Below are positions 47,999-56,835 of a DNA stretch of 64,000 nucleotides, in pieces. The notes beneath the pieces are model-generated. The model was not told the origin of the DNA. It ran no database searches and saw nothing but the letters and a program-made list of their open reading frames with translations. The stretch comes from Roseiarcus sp963759955 (lineage in GTDB: Bacteria > Pseudomonadota > Alphaproteobacteria > Rhizobiales > Beijerinckiaceae): positions 124,001-188,000 of the forward strand of contig CAVXCA010000042.1 in NCBI GenBank assembly GCA_963759955.1. Reading direction: 5' to 3'. A program made the translations under genes and the position numbers. Within the stretch, counting starts at the first letter, position 1. Each line of letters starts with the position of its first letter.

Positions 47999-48032
47999 AG
48001 CGCGGTTGCGAGCGGCGCCGGCGAGCGAGCCG

Positions 48033-49340
48033 TCAGGCGCTCGGCAATCCGGGAATGTCCACGCCGAAAGTCTGCAGCAGCAGGACGACGTTCAAGACGA
48101 GGATCACCACGGAGCCCATCACTGCCGCGACGTTCGTCAGCCGGCTGTTGACGAAGGCGCCCATGATGTCCTTGCGGCGGGTGAACATGATGAGCGCGAT
48201 GACCGGCGCCGGCAGGGCGAAGCTCAGGACCACCTGGCTGACGACCAGCGCGTTGGTCGCGTTGACGCCGAGCGCGACGACAATGAAAGCGGGGATCATC
48301 GTGACCAGACGGCGCACGACGATCGGGATGCGGAAGCCGACGAAGCCCTGCATGATCATCTGGCCGGCCATTGTGCCGACCGCCGAGCTCGACAGCCCCG
48401 ACGCCAGCAACGCAACCAAGAACACGCTGGCGGCGCCCGCGCCGAGCAACGGCGTCAGCGTCGAATACGCGGTCTCGATCTCGGCGACGTCGCTGTGGCC
48501 CGCGTGGAACGCGCTCGCCGCCATCACCACCATCGCCATGTTGACGAGCCCGGCGACCGCCAGAGCGACGAAGACCTCGATGTTCGAGAAACGCAGCAGT
48601 TGGCGGCGTTCGCCGTCGTCGCGCGCGGGCGCGCGGTTCTGCGTAAGGCCGGAATGCAGGAAGATCGCGTGCGGCATGATCGTCGCGCCGACGATGCCGA
48701 CCGCGATCGTCAGGGCGCCGGCGTCGGGCAATCGCGGCGCGATCGAACCGAGCGCCGTCGCGCCCCAATCGACCGGCGCGATGAACATCTCGGCGAGATA
48801 GCAAAGCGCGATGGCCGAGACCAAGGCGCCGATGATGACTTCAATCGGACGAAATCCGCGTCCTTCGAACATCAGAATGCCGTATGTCAGCACCGCCGTG
48901 ACGCCCATGCCCGCGACCAGCGGGATGTGCAGCAGCAGCGAAAGGCCAATGGCGCCGCCGAGGAATTCGGCGAGGTCGGTCGCCATCGCCGCCACTTCGC
49001 TGACGAACCACAAGGCGTAGACGACGGGCTGCGGAAAATGCTCGCGGCACATTTCGGCCAGATTGCGCCCGGTGACGATGCCGAGCTTGGCCGACAGCGC
49101 CTGGAACAGCATGGCCACCACATTGGCCAACAGCACGACCCACAGCAGCGCATAGCCGTACTTGGCGCCGGCCTGGATATTGGTGGCGAAATTGCCGGGG
49201 TCCGTGTAGGCGATCGAGGCGATCACCGCCGGCCCGGCGAACAGCAGCGGGCTGAACCGGCGCGCCTTGCCGGCCAGCACATCGCGAATGCCTTCGACGG
49301 TCCGATCCGTCATTCCCGTGCGCGCCGCCGCAACGCTCAT
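48033..49340 (-). CDS. mntH: Nramp-family Mn/Fe(II)-H+ symporter
   Basis: 435 residues with eleven predicted helices. The metal-site motifs are present: TDPGNFATNIQAG in helix 1 and GATIMPHAIFLHSG in helix 6. It imports manganese, and possibly iron, driven by protons across the inner membrane. A perfect palindrome at 49376-49393 lies 35 bases upstream of the start and should be the operator of a Mur or MntR-type repressor. The alternative Met at residue 10 is possible. Confidence 0.95.
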   Translation of the reverse strand: MSVAAARTGMTDRTVEGIRDVLAGKARRFSPLLFAGPAVIASIAYTDPGNFATNIQAGAKYGYALLWVVLLANVVAMLFQALSAKLGIVTGRNLAEMCREHFPQPVVYALWFVSEVAAMATDLAEFLGGAIGLSLLLHIPLVAGMGVTAVLTYGILMFEGRGFRPIEVIIGALVSAIALCYLAEMFIAPVDWGATALGSIAPRLPDAGALTIAVGIVGATIMPHAIFLHSGLTQNRAPARDDGERRQLLRFSNIEVFVALAVAGLVNMAMVVMAASAFHAGHSDVAEIETAYSTLTPLLGAGAASVFLVALLASGLSSSAVGTMAGQMIMQGFVGFRIPIVVRRLVTMIPAFIVVALGVNATNALVVSQVVLSFALPAPVIALIMFTRRKDIMGAFVNSRLTNVAAVMGSVVILVLNVVLLLQTFGVDIPGLPSA

Positions 49341-49375
49341 AGCCGGCTCCCGTTCCGTAATGCCTGTTCTATAAA

Positions 49376-49393
49376 ATGTAGCTTATGCTACAT
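49376..49393. promoter_or_regulatory. Palindromic operator of mntH
   Basis: atgtagcttatgctacat has seven-base arms (atgtagc/gctacat) around ttat, just upstream of the mntH start. It resembles operators of manganese-sensing repressors in form. Which repressor (Mur or MntR type) binds cannot be told. Confidence 0.65.
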
Positions 49394-49460
49394 CATAGTC
49401 AAGAGGCTTGAGAATGGAGCCGTCGCCGGATCGGCGGCGAAACGGCGCCCACCGCGCCGC

Positions 49461-50246
49461 TCAGGCGATCCTGAGGCAGCGGAACGCGCGGGTTTGGTAG
49501 GGAAAGGCGACCTCGGCGCGGCCCGCCAGCGCCGGCGTCGCCGCGATCAGCTTGCGAACCTCGGCGGCGACCTTCTCGCGCTCGGCGGCTCGCAACGCGG
49601 CGATGAAGCTCGTTGACAGCACGCGGTCGACGATGACGCGCTCGGGCGGCCCGACATGGGCGTGCGGAAAACGGCGCTGCTCGAGCGGCGAAAAGCCATC
49701 GGCGGGAAAGACGGCGCTCCAGCGGCCGCTGGCGAAGCGCGGCGCGTCGCCCTCGTAGGGCGCGATGATGCGCGTCAGCGCGGCGACCCAATCGACGCTC
49801 TCGTCGCGCACGTTCCAGATCAAGCCGAGCGCGCCGCCGATCTTCAACACCCGGCGCATTTCGGCGAGCGCGGCGCGGCTCGCGAACCAATGGAACGATT
49901 GCGCGCAGACGATCGCGTCCATCGCGGCGTCGGGAAATGGAATGCGCTCGGCCGTCCCGGGCCTGGCGTCGACGTCGGCATTGGCGCCGATCAGCGTTTG
50001 CAGCATTTCCGGCACGGGCTCGACGGCGTGAAGCGTCGCGCCGACGCTGCGCAGCCGGGAGAGGAACTTGCCGGTGCCGGCGCCCAGATCGAGCACCGCC
50101 CTACCCGGCCCGAGACGCAGATCGTCGGTGAGCCAGCCTTCGACTTCCGAGGGATATTCGGGCCGCCCCGCGGCGTAGGTCGTCGCCCCGGCGGCGAAAC
50201 CGGCTGCCGCGGCGGCGTGGACGTCTTTGGGATCGGGATCGGACAT
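49461..50246 (-). CDS. Class I SAM-dependent methyltransferase
   Basis: 261 residues from ATG 50246, preceded by AAGGAGCC. Motif I is VLDLGAGTGKFLSRLRS, motif II acidic HAVEPVPEMLQ, and the pattern AMDAIVCAQSFHWF is typical of methyltransferases of the UbiE/BioC group. The substrate is unknown. A longer start at 50276 lacks a better ribosome site. It is followed by a Mur/MntR-type palindrome and mntH on the same strand, with no obvious functional tie. Confidence 0.85.
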   Translation of the reverse strand: MSDPDPKDVHAAAAAGFAAGATTYAAGRPEYPSEVEGWLTDDLRLGPGRAVLDLGAGTGKFLSRLRSVGATLHAVEPVPEMLQTLIGANADVDARPGTAERIPFPDAAMDAIVCAQSFHWFASRAALAEMRRVLKIGGALGLIWNVRDESVDWVAALTRIIAPYEGDAPRFASGRWSAVFPADGFSPLEQRRFPHAHVGPPERVIVDRVLSTSFIAALRAAEREKVAAEVRKLIAATPALAGRAEVAFPYQTRAFRCLRIA

Positions 50247-50290
50247 GGAGGCTCCTTCGGGCGACTCAGAAATCAAACGAATCGAAGGTC

Positions 50291-50387
50291 GTCATTGCGA
50301 GGAGCGAAGCGACGAAGCAATCCAGCGACAGCGGCCTGCATAGAGACTGGATTGCTTCGTCGCCCCTTTGGGGCTCCTCGCAATGAC
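50291..50387. repeat. Dispersed intergenic inverted repeat, near-perfect copy
   Basis: The left arm starts gtcattgcgaggagcgaagc and ends caatccag at 50325. The right arm, 50347-50387, is its inverse with an insert (ctggattgcttcgtcg, then gctcctcgcaatgac). Transcribed, it would fold into a long hairpin. It lies between the methyltransferase and aapP genes and may also act as a terminator. Related to 6907-7050 and 53675-53701. Confidence 0.8.
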
Positions 50388-50453
50388 GGATCATACCGCG
50401 CCAGTCTTGCCGACTGTCGCTGCAGACGCCGGCCGCTCCGACACAGCGCTTCC

Positions 50454-51209
50454 TCACCGCAAAATCTGGCTCAAGAACAGCTTCGTCCTCTCGTGCTGCG
50501 GCGCGCCGAAAAACTCGCCGGGCGCGGCGATTTCGACGATCTCGCCGTCGTCCATGAACGCGACGCGGTCGGCGACTTTGCGGGCGAAGCCCATTTCGTG
50601 GGTGACGACGATCATCGTCATGCCGTCCTGCGCGAGCGCGGTCATCGCATCGAGCACTTCCTTGACCATTTCCGGGTCCAGCGCCGAGGTCGGCTCGTCG
50701 AACAGCATGATCTTCGGGTTCATGCACAAAGCGCGCGCGATGGCGACGCGCTGCTGTTGGCCGCCCGAAAGCTGGCCGGGATACTTGTGCGCCTGCTCGG
50801 GGATCTTGACCCGCCTCAAGAGCTTCATCGCCAGCTCCTCGGCCTCGCGCTTGGGCGTCCCACGCACCCAGATCGGCGCCAGCGTGCAATTCTCGAGGAT
50901 GGTCAGATGCGGGAACAGGTTGAACTGCTGGAACACCATGCCGACTTCGCGCCGCACTTCGTCGACGCGCCTGAGATCGGCGGTGAGCTCGACGCCTTCG
51001 ACGCGGATCGTGCCGCGCTGATGCTCCTCGAGCCGGTTGACGCAGCGGATCAGCGTCGACTTGCCCGAGCCCGACGGGCCGCACACGACGATGCGCTCGC
51101 CGCGCGCTACGGTCAGGTTGACCGCGCGCAGCACATGGAACGAACCGTACCATTTGTGCACGTCGATGAACTCGATCGCGTTTTGATCGTCCGACAACGA
51201 CGTCTCCAT
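50454..51209 (-). CDS. aapP: General L-amino acid ABC transporter, ATP-binding protein
   Basis: 251 residues from ATG 51209. Walker A is GPSGSGKSTLIRCVN, the Q-loop VGMVFQQFNLFPHL, the signature LSGGQQQRVAIARAL, Walker B IMLFDEPTSALDPE, and the H-loop VTHEMGFA. IEFIDVHKWYGSFHVLRAV is the usual start of AapP/GlnQ proteins. It drives amino-acid import at the inner membrane. It overlaps aapM by one base (TGATG). Confidence 0.93.
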   Translation of the reverse strand: METSLSDDQNAIEFIDVHKWYGSFHVLRAVNLTVARGERIVVCGPSGSGKSTLIRCVNRLEEHQRGTIRVEGVELTADLRRVDEVRREVGMVFQQFNLFPHLTILENCTLAPIWVRGTPKREAEELAMKLLRRVKIPEQAHKYPGQLSGGQQQRVAIARALCMNPKIMLFDEPTSALDPEMVKEVLDAMTALAQDGMTMIVVTHEMGFARKVADRVAFMDDGEIVEIAAPGEFFGAPQHERTKLFLSQILR

Positions 51210-52351
51210 CAACGCCCTCGCCCGACGGCGAGGCGGCGCTCCATCGCCGCCGAATAGCGCGACATCCCATAGCAGAATACGAAGTAGAACATCCCGGCGA
51301 AGACGTAACCGGTCGTCAGGATCGTCGGCCCGCTCCACACCGTGTCCTTGAAGGCGTTGTCCATCGCCGCCAGGAAGTCGGTCATGCCGACGATCGCCAC
51401 CAGGGTCGTATCCTTGAACAGGCCGATGAAATTGTTGACGATGCCGGGGATCACCCGCGTCAGCGCCTGCGGCAGCACGACGAGGCCGGTCATCCGCCAA
51501 TAGCCGAGCCCGAGCGCCATCGCGCCCTCGTACTGGCCCTTGTCTAGGGATTGCAAGCCGCCGCGCACTTCCTCGGCCATATAGGCGGCGGCGAACAACG
51601 CCGTGCCGACAAGCGGCGGGATGAAGCGGTCGGGAACCCAGCCCGGCGGCAGGAACAGCGGCAGCATGTTGTTGGCCATGTAGAGCACGGTGATGAACGG
51701 CACGCCGCGCACGAACTCGATGAAGACGACGCTCAAAGCCCTGACGATGGGAAGATTGGAGCGGCGCCCCAGCGCCAGCAGCACGCCGATCGGCAGCGAG
51801 AACACGATGCCGATGAGCGCGGTCAGCAACGAGACGAACACCCCGCCCCACAGCAAAGTGTCGACCTGCGGCAGGCCGAAGCTCGCCGCGCCATGCAGCA
51901 GCACGAAGGCGAGGATGGGGAAGATCAGGAAGAACAGCGCCGCGCCGAGGCCGCGGCGCGGCGCGCTGGGCCACAGCATCCAGGCGATCAGCGCGGCGCC
52001 GACGATCTCGACCGCGTCGACGCGCCAGCGCTCGGCGACGGGATAGGAGCCGTAGCTGAGATAGTCGAGCTTCTGCGCGACGAACGCCCAGCAGGCGCCG
52101 TCCTGATGGGCGCGGCACAGCGCGCCGTCTGGCGCCGACCACACCGCCTGCGTCGTCGCCCACAGGATGAGCGGCGGCAGCGCCCAGAGGCCGAGGGCGA
52201 CCAGCGCGAGCGTGATCGCGCCCGAAAGGAACGAAGAAAAGAGATTGGCGCGCATCCAGGCGATCGGCCCACGCGAGAACAGCGGCGGCGGCAGGATCGG
52301 CTCGGAGGCGCGGCGGACATAGGCTGCGCCGGGGGCGGCGGGCGCCGGCAT
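51209..52351 (-). CDS. aapM: General L-amino acid ABC transporter, permease M
   Basis: 380 residues, close to the known AapM length. A long N-terminal extension with extra helices precedes the permease core (GGVFVSLLTALIGIVFSLP; EFVRGVPFITVLYMANNMLP), and the EAA loop is EGAMALGLGYWRMTGLVVLP. It forms the membrane channel with AapQ. It lies two bases after aapQ, so is translationally coupled. Confidence 0.92.
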   Translation of the reverse strand: MPAPAAPGAAYVRRASEPILPPPLFSRGPIAWMRANLFSSFLSGAITLALVALGLWALPPLILWATTQAVWSAPDGALCRAHQDGACWAFVAQKLDYLSYGSYPVAERWRVDAVEIVGAALIAWMLWPSAPRRGLGAALFFLIFPILAFVLLHGAASFGLPQVDTLLWGGVFVSLLTALIGIVFSLPIGVLLALGRRSNLPIVRALSVVFIEFVRGVPFITVLYMANNMLPLFLPPGWVPDRFIPPLVGTALFAAAYMAEEVRGGLQSLDKGQYEGAMALGLGYWRMTGLVVLPQALTRVIPGIVNNFIGLFKDTTLVAIVGMTDFLAAMDNAFKDTVWSGPTILTTGYVFAGMFYFVFCYGMSRYSAAMERRLAVGRGR

Positions 52352-52353
52352 CG

Positions 52354-53529
52354 TCAGCGCTCCTTGAGCGCGCCGCGCGCGTTGAAGAGATTGAGCGCGA
52401 ACGAGACGGAAAGCGAAATCGCGAGATAGACCGCCATGGTGATCGCCATCACCTGCACCGCCGCGTGGGTCTGATTGAGCACCGTGCCGGCGAAGATCAG
52501 CACCAGATCGGGATAGCCGACGAACACCGCGAGCGAAGAATTCTTGATGATGTTGAGATATTGCGAGGTGAGCGGCGGCGTGATGAGGCGCATCGCCTGC
52601 GGGATGACGACGAGCCGCATCGTCGCCGCGCGATGGAGGCCGAGCGCGCTCGCCGCCTCGCTCTGGCCGTGCGGCACCGCAAGCACGCCCGCGCGCACGA
52701 TCTCGGCGATGAAGCCGGCGGTGTAGGTGACGAGCCCGAAGGTCAGCGCCGCGAATTCCGGATAGAGCTGCAGCCCGCCGGTAAGGTTGAAGCCGGAGAG
52801 CCGCGCGAGCGAAAAGCCGATCGGCTCGCCGCTTACGAAATAGGCGAGCGTCGGCAGGCCGACGACGAGGAGCAGCGCGGCAAGCGCGACGGGCGCGCGC
52901 GCGCCGCTCGAGGCCTGCCGCCGGCGCGCCCAGAGGGCGAACGCCAGCGCGCCGAGAAGCGCCAGCGCCAGCGCGGCCGCGACGAAAGACGCGCCGGCGC
53001 CGAGCTCAGGGCGCGGCAGATAGAGGCCGCGGTTGTTGAGAAAGACGACGCCGCCCAGATTCAGCGACTGGCGCGGGCCGGGCAGCGTCTTCAGCACCGC
53101 ATTGTACCAGAACGCCAATTGCAGCAGCAGCGGCGTGTTGCGCATCATCTCGACATAGACGAGCGCGACTTTCGACAGGATCCAGTTCGGCGACAGCCGC
53201 GCGACGCCGACCGCGAAACCGAGCGGCGTCGCCAGCGCGATTGAGATCGCGGCGACCGACAGCGTATTGAGGAGCCCGACCCAGAACGCGCGCCCGTAGG
53301 TCGAAAGCGCGGAATAGCCGATCAGCGACTGGCTGATGTCGAAGCCGGCGGTGTCGTCCCAGAAGCCGAAGCCCATGGGAATGCCGCGCGCCTGCATGTT
53401 GACGACGGCGTTGCGCCAGCCCATCCAAAGGAGCGCGACCAGTCCGGCCGCGAGCAGGCCTTGGTAGACGATCCCCCGCGCGCGCGGGTCGTTCGCCAAC
53501 GAGGATCGACTGGGCTTCCCGTCCGCCAT
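52354..53529 (-). CDS. aapQ: General L-amino acid ABC transporter, permease Q
   Basis: 391 residues. Permease core: FWVGLLNTLSVAAISIALAT, EMMRNTPLLLQLAFWYNAVL, and the EAA loop SEAASALGLHRAATMRLVVI. The large periplasmic insertion with NLGGVVFLNNRGLYLPRPE is characteristic of AapQ. In most genomes aapJ, the binding protein, comes just before aapQ. Here the upstream gene is an unrelated small secreted protein, so aapJ is missing from the locus. Confidence 0.92.
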   Translation of the reverse strand: MADGKPSRSSLANDPRARGIVYQGLLAAGLVALLWMGWRNAVVNMQARGIPMGFGFWDDTAGFDISQSLIGYSALSTYGRAFWVGLLNTLSVAAISIALATPLGFAVGVARLSPNWILSKVALVYVEMMRNTPLLLQLAFWYNAVLKTLPGPRQSLNLGGVVFLNNRGLYLPRPELGAGASFVAAALALALLGALAFALWARRRQASSGARAPVALAALLLVVGLPTLAYFVSGEPIGFSLARLSGFNLTGGLQLYPEFAALTFGLVTYTAGFIAEIVRAGVLAVPHGQSEAASALGLHRAATMRLVVIPQAMRLITPPLTSQYLNIIKNSSLAVFVGYPDLVLIFAGTVLNQTHAAVQVMAITMAVYLAISLSVSFALNLFNARGALKER

Positions 53530-53674
53530 CCCACCGTCCGCGCTCGATCCGGCCCCGCGCCCCGACGCGCCCGCCCGCCGATCGAACGAGCCGTGATGAT
53601 GACAAATGCCCGCGCGCCGCGCAATGCGAGGGAGAGGCGCCTCACCGGCTGCCTGGAAACAACCGCACTATCCA

Positions 53675-53701
53675 TCATCGCGAGCGGAGCGAAGCAATGA
53701 C
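53675..53701. repeat. Half copy of the dispersed intergenic repeat
   Basis: tcatcgcgagcggagcgaag followed by caatgac resembles the left arm of the repeat at 50291 and 6907, but no right arm is seen. It lies in the 205-base gap upstream of aapQ where aapJ would be expected. Confidence 0.5.
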
Positions 53702-53734
53702 GGCCCTCCGATTCCCTTGCTTGCCGACCCCGCC

Positions 53735-54115
53735 TTACGCCCCGCCGCAGGAATGCTCGGAATCGGGCAGCGTCCACGAGCCCTTGGTGCGCAGGTTGGT
53801 GGTCTTGTAGACGCGGCCGCGCTTGTCGCCGGGCGGACAGGGGTGAGGGATCGAGACGAGGCAGATTTTCACCTCGTCGCCGCGGCGCGAGGCCTCGACT
53901 TCGGGGACCGTGTCGTAGGAGACCTGATAGCCGCCGTTGGCGAAATCGACGGCGCTGCCCGAGCCCTTGACGGGCTGGCCCGAGCCGTCGACCAGGCGGG
54001 TCTCGACCTTCTGCACTTTCGTCGTCGCGCAGTCGCCGACGTGTTTGGGCAGGTTTTCGGCGAAACACGGCGTCGCCAACGCGAGCGCGGCCACACAGAC
54101 GGCGAAACGAAACAT
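53735..54115 (-). CDS. Small secreted protein of unknown function
   Basis: 126 residues. Two in-frame ATGs lie six bases apart. GGAGA abuts the first (54121) and is about 8 bases from the second (54115), so the second is preferred. The signal peptide ends TPCFA-ENL. The mature part has CATTKVQKVETRLVDG, VKICLVSIPHPCPPGDKRGR and a final SEHSCGGA, with four Cys. No family is recognised, though a small conserved form like this occurs in rhizobia. Confidence 0.65.
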   Translation of the reverse strand: MFRFAVCVAALALATPCFAENLPKHVGDCATTKVQKVETRLVDGSGQPVKGSGSAVDFANGGYQVSYDTVPEVEASRRGDEVKICLVSIPHPCPPGDKRGRVYKTTNLRTKGSWTLPDSEHSCGGA

Positions 54116-54292
54116 GCTCATTCTCCGCAGAGGAAACGACGACGGGCGGCGCTATCTTTCACGCCCGCGCCGGGAAGTCCACCGCTCGCGGGCAAGGTCC
54201 GCGCCGGCTCGAAACGCCCTGTCGAAACCCGCTGGACAAGCCGCGACCGCCTCCCTATAAACCGCCGTCCGCTGCGCTGAAGGCGCTTCGGC

Positions 54293-54368
54293 GCCCAGGT
54301 AGCTCAGTTGGTAGAGCATGCGACTGAAAATCGCAGTGTCGGTGGTTCGATTCCGCCCCTGGGCACCA
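54293..54368 (+). tRNA. tRNA-Phe (anticodon GAA)
   Basis: 76 bases form a complete cloverleaf: acceptor gcccagg/cctgggc, anticodon stem tgcga/tcgca around ctgaaaa (anticodon GAA), T-stem ggtgg/ccgcc, and an encoded CCA end. The 262 bases after it, up to pta, hold no supported gene. Confidence 0.97.
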
Positions 54369-54630
54369 TCACACCCTTAAAGCGAGCAGACCGCGGCGAC
54401 CGCGCGTCGTCGAGGCGGCGGGCGAGCGCTCGGGCCGATTGGATTGGCGTCGGCGAAGAAGATTGTGTCGGCCGTCATTCGCGGTCGAATGGAGGACGGG
54501 GTTGGCAAACTGTCGCTTTCGCTTGTCATTTTCGCTTCGTAACCCGTCCGTAACCCGTCAGCGTTACCCCATAGTAACCCCGCTCGGCCGGCCGTCTGAG
54601 CGCTTCGACTGATTTGACACGGAAACTCCG

Positions 54631-56778
54631 ATGAACGCGTCTTCCGGCCATCACACCGTCTTTCTCGTGCCGCTCTCGCAGGAGGTCGGGCTCACTTCAA
54701 TGGCGTTGGGGCTCGTCCGGGCTCTGCGACTGGCCGGCGTGAGGGTCGGCTTCTTCAAGCCGATCTTCCAGCCCGAGGCGGTGAAGGGCGACCGCGACCT
54801 CGCCGTCCACTTCGCCCGCTCCTTGTGCGGCAAGATCACGCCGGACGCGATCGCTTTCGATCACGCCGCGGACATGGTCCGCGCCGGACAACTGGCCGGG
54901 CTGATGGAAGAGGTCGTCGCGATTATCGAGAGCGTGCGCGCGACCCGCGACGTGGTCATCGTCGAAGGCCTCATTCCCGAAGTCGACATCCAGGTCGCCA
55001 CGCGCCTCAACATCGAGATGATCAACTCGCTCGGCGCCGACGTCGTTCCCGTCCTCTCGGCGCGCGACCGCAATTTGGGCGATCTCGCCGTCAGAACCGC
55101 CACGGCGATCGAACAGTACGGCGACGAAGGGCGCCGGCCGATCGCCGGCGTTCTCATCAACCACTGCTCCCCAGCGACCGCGGCGGCGCTAGCCAAGGCC
55201 GGATCGCTTGTCGTCGATGGCCAGGCGGACCCGGTCCCGGTGCTGGCGGCGGCGGTCACGGAGCCGCGCCTGTCGGCGCCGCGCGTCATCGACGTCGCCG
55301 AAGGGCTGGGGTTCGAGATCCTGCACCGCGGCGACATCGAGACGGTGCGCATGGAGGCGCCTCTCGTCGCGGCGCGCGCGCCCGAGAAGCTGCTCGGCCA
55401 TTTGCGTCCCGGCACCCTGGTCATCACCCCAGGGGATCGTTCCGACGCCATCCTCGCCACCGCTTTGATCGCCCAGCGCGGCATGCCGCTCGCCGGCTTC
55501 CTCTTCACCTGCGGCGTAAATCCCGCTCCGGAGGTCGTCGCCTTGCTGAGCGCCCCGCCGCTCGACCGGCTACCGCTGCTGGCGACGCCGGACGACACCT
55601 TCACCACGGCGACGCGGCTCGCCAATCTCTCCCGTCACATCGGACGCGCCGACGGCGAGCGCATGGAGCGGGTGATCGAATTCATCGCCGAGCGGGTCGA
55701 CATCCGGCCGCTGCTCCGCCGTCTCGACGTTCCGGTCGAACCGCTGATGCCGCCGCCGGTGTTCCGCCACCGCCTCGTCGAAGCCGCGCGCGCCGCCAAC
55801 CGCCGCATCGTCCTGCCCGAAGGGGACGAACCGCGCACGCTCCGCGCCGCCGCGATCTGCGCTGACAGAGGCATCGCGCACTGTGTCCTGCTGGGCGATC
55901 CCGAACGCATCCGCGCCGTCGCGCAGTCGCACGGCATCGATTTGCCCGCCGGGCTCGAGCTCGTCGATCCCGACAGCATCCGCGCCGCCTATATCGCCCC
56001 GATGGTGGAGCGGCGAAAAGGCAAGGGACTGAAGCCGCTCCAGGCGGAGAAGAGCCTCGAGGACACGGTCGTTCTCGGCACGATGATGCTCGCCCAAGGC
56101 GACGTCGACGGCCTAGTCTCTGGAGCCGTCCACACCACCGCCAACACCGTTCTCCCGGCGCTCCAACTGATCAAGACGGCTCCCGGATCGACCCTCGTAT
56201 CCAGCGTCTTCTTCATGCTGATGCCCGATCAGGTTCTGGTCTACGCCGACTGCGCCATCAATCCCGATCCGACGGCCGAGGAGCTCGCCGAGATCGCCAT
56301 CCAGTCGGCCGACAGCGCCGCCGCCTTCGGCATCGAGCCGCGCGTCGCGATGATCTCCTATTCGACCGGCGCATCCGGATCGGGAGAGGACGTCGACAAG
56401 GTTCGCGAAGCGACTCGCCTCGTCCATGAACGCCGCCCCGATCTCGTCGTCGACGGCCCGATTCAGTACGACGCGGCTTCGGTGGAGAGCGTCGGCCTGC
56501 AGAAGGCGCCGTCGAGCCCGCTGGCGGGCCATGCCAACGTTTTCATCTTCCCGGATCTCAACACCGGCAACACCACCTACAAGGCGGTTCAGCGTTCCGC
56601 CGGCGTCGTCTCGGTCGGCCCGATGCTCCAGGGTCTGCGCAAGCCGGTCAACGATCTCTCGCGCGGCGCCCTCGTCGACGACATCGTCTACACGATCGCC
56701 TTGACCGCCGTCCAAGCCGAGGCCCAGGACGCCGCCGATAAAGCGCGACTCGACAAGGCCCCCGACGCCGCCGAGTGA
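54631..56778 (+). CDS. pta: Phosphate acetyltransferase (full-length)
   Basis: 715 residues, the length of enterobacterial Pta. The N-terminal ~200 residues are a P-loop-fold domain (VFLVPLSQEVGLTSMALGLV), followed by a DRTGG-type regulatory domain (~220-340), then the catalytic domain from ~375 (VFRHRLVEAARAANRRIVLP; SSVFFMLMPDQVLVYADCA; GPMLQGLRKPVNDLSRGA). It interconverts acetyl-CoA and acetyl phosphate in the cytoplasm. It is the second phosphate-acetyltransferase-type gene of the window. No ackA follows; a reverse-strand hydrolase gene does. Confidence 0.95.
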   Translation: MNASSGHHTVFLVPLSQEVGLTSMALGLVRALRLAGVRVGFFKPIFQPEAVKGDRDLAVHFARSLCGKITPDAIAFDHAADMVRAGQLAGLMEEVVAIIESVRATRDVVIVEGLIPEVDIQVATRLNIEMINSLGADVVPVLSARDRNLGDLAVRTATAIEQYGDEGRRPIAGVLINHCSPATAAALAKAGSLVVDGQADPVPVLAAAVTEPRLSAPRVIDVAEGLGFEILHRGDIETVRMEAPLVAARAPEKLLGHLRPGTLVITPGDRSDAILATALIAQRGMPLAGFLFTCGVNPAPEVVALLSAPPLDRLPLLATPDDTFTTATRLANLSRHIGRADGERMERVIEFIAERVDIRPLLRRLDVPVEPLMPPPVFRHRLVEAARAANRRIVLPEGDEPRTLRAAAICADRGIAHCVLLGDPERIRAVAQSHGIDLPAGLELVDPDSIRAAYIAPMVERRKGKGLKPLQAEKSLEDTVVLGTMMLAQGDVDGLVSGAVHTTANTVLPALQLIKTAPGSTLVSSVFFMLMPDQVLVYADCAINPDPTAEELAEIAIQSADSAAAFGIEPRVAMISYSTGASGSGEDVDKVREATRLVHERRPDLVVDGPIQYDAASVESVGLQKAPSSPLAGHANVFIFPDLNTGNTTYKAVQRSAGVVSVGPMLQGLRKPVNDLSRGALVDDIVYTIALTAVQAEAQDAADKARLDKAPDAAE

Positions 56779-56835
56779 AGAGAAAGCCGTGCGACCGGCG
56801 GGCTTTGCAAGGCGTCGCCGCAACCGGAAGGCGAT

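Noticed and set aside
54631..54700. Loss of the P-loop in the N-terminal domain of Pta
   Set aside because: The segment EVGLTS aligns with the non-canonical VGLTS loop of other full-length Pta proteins, so it is normal.
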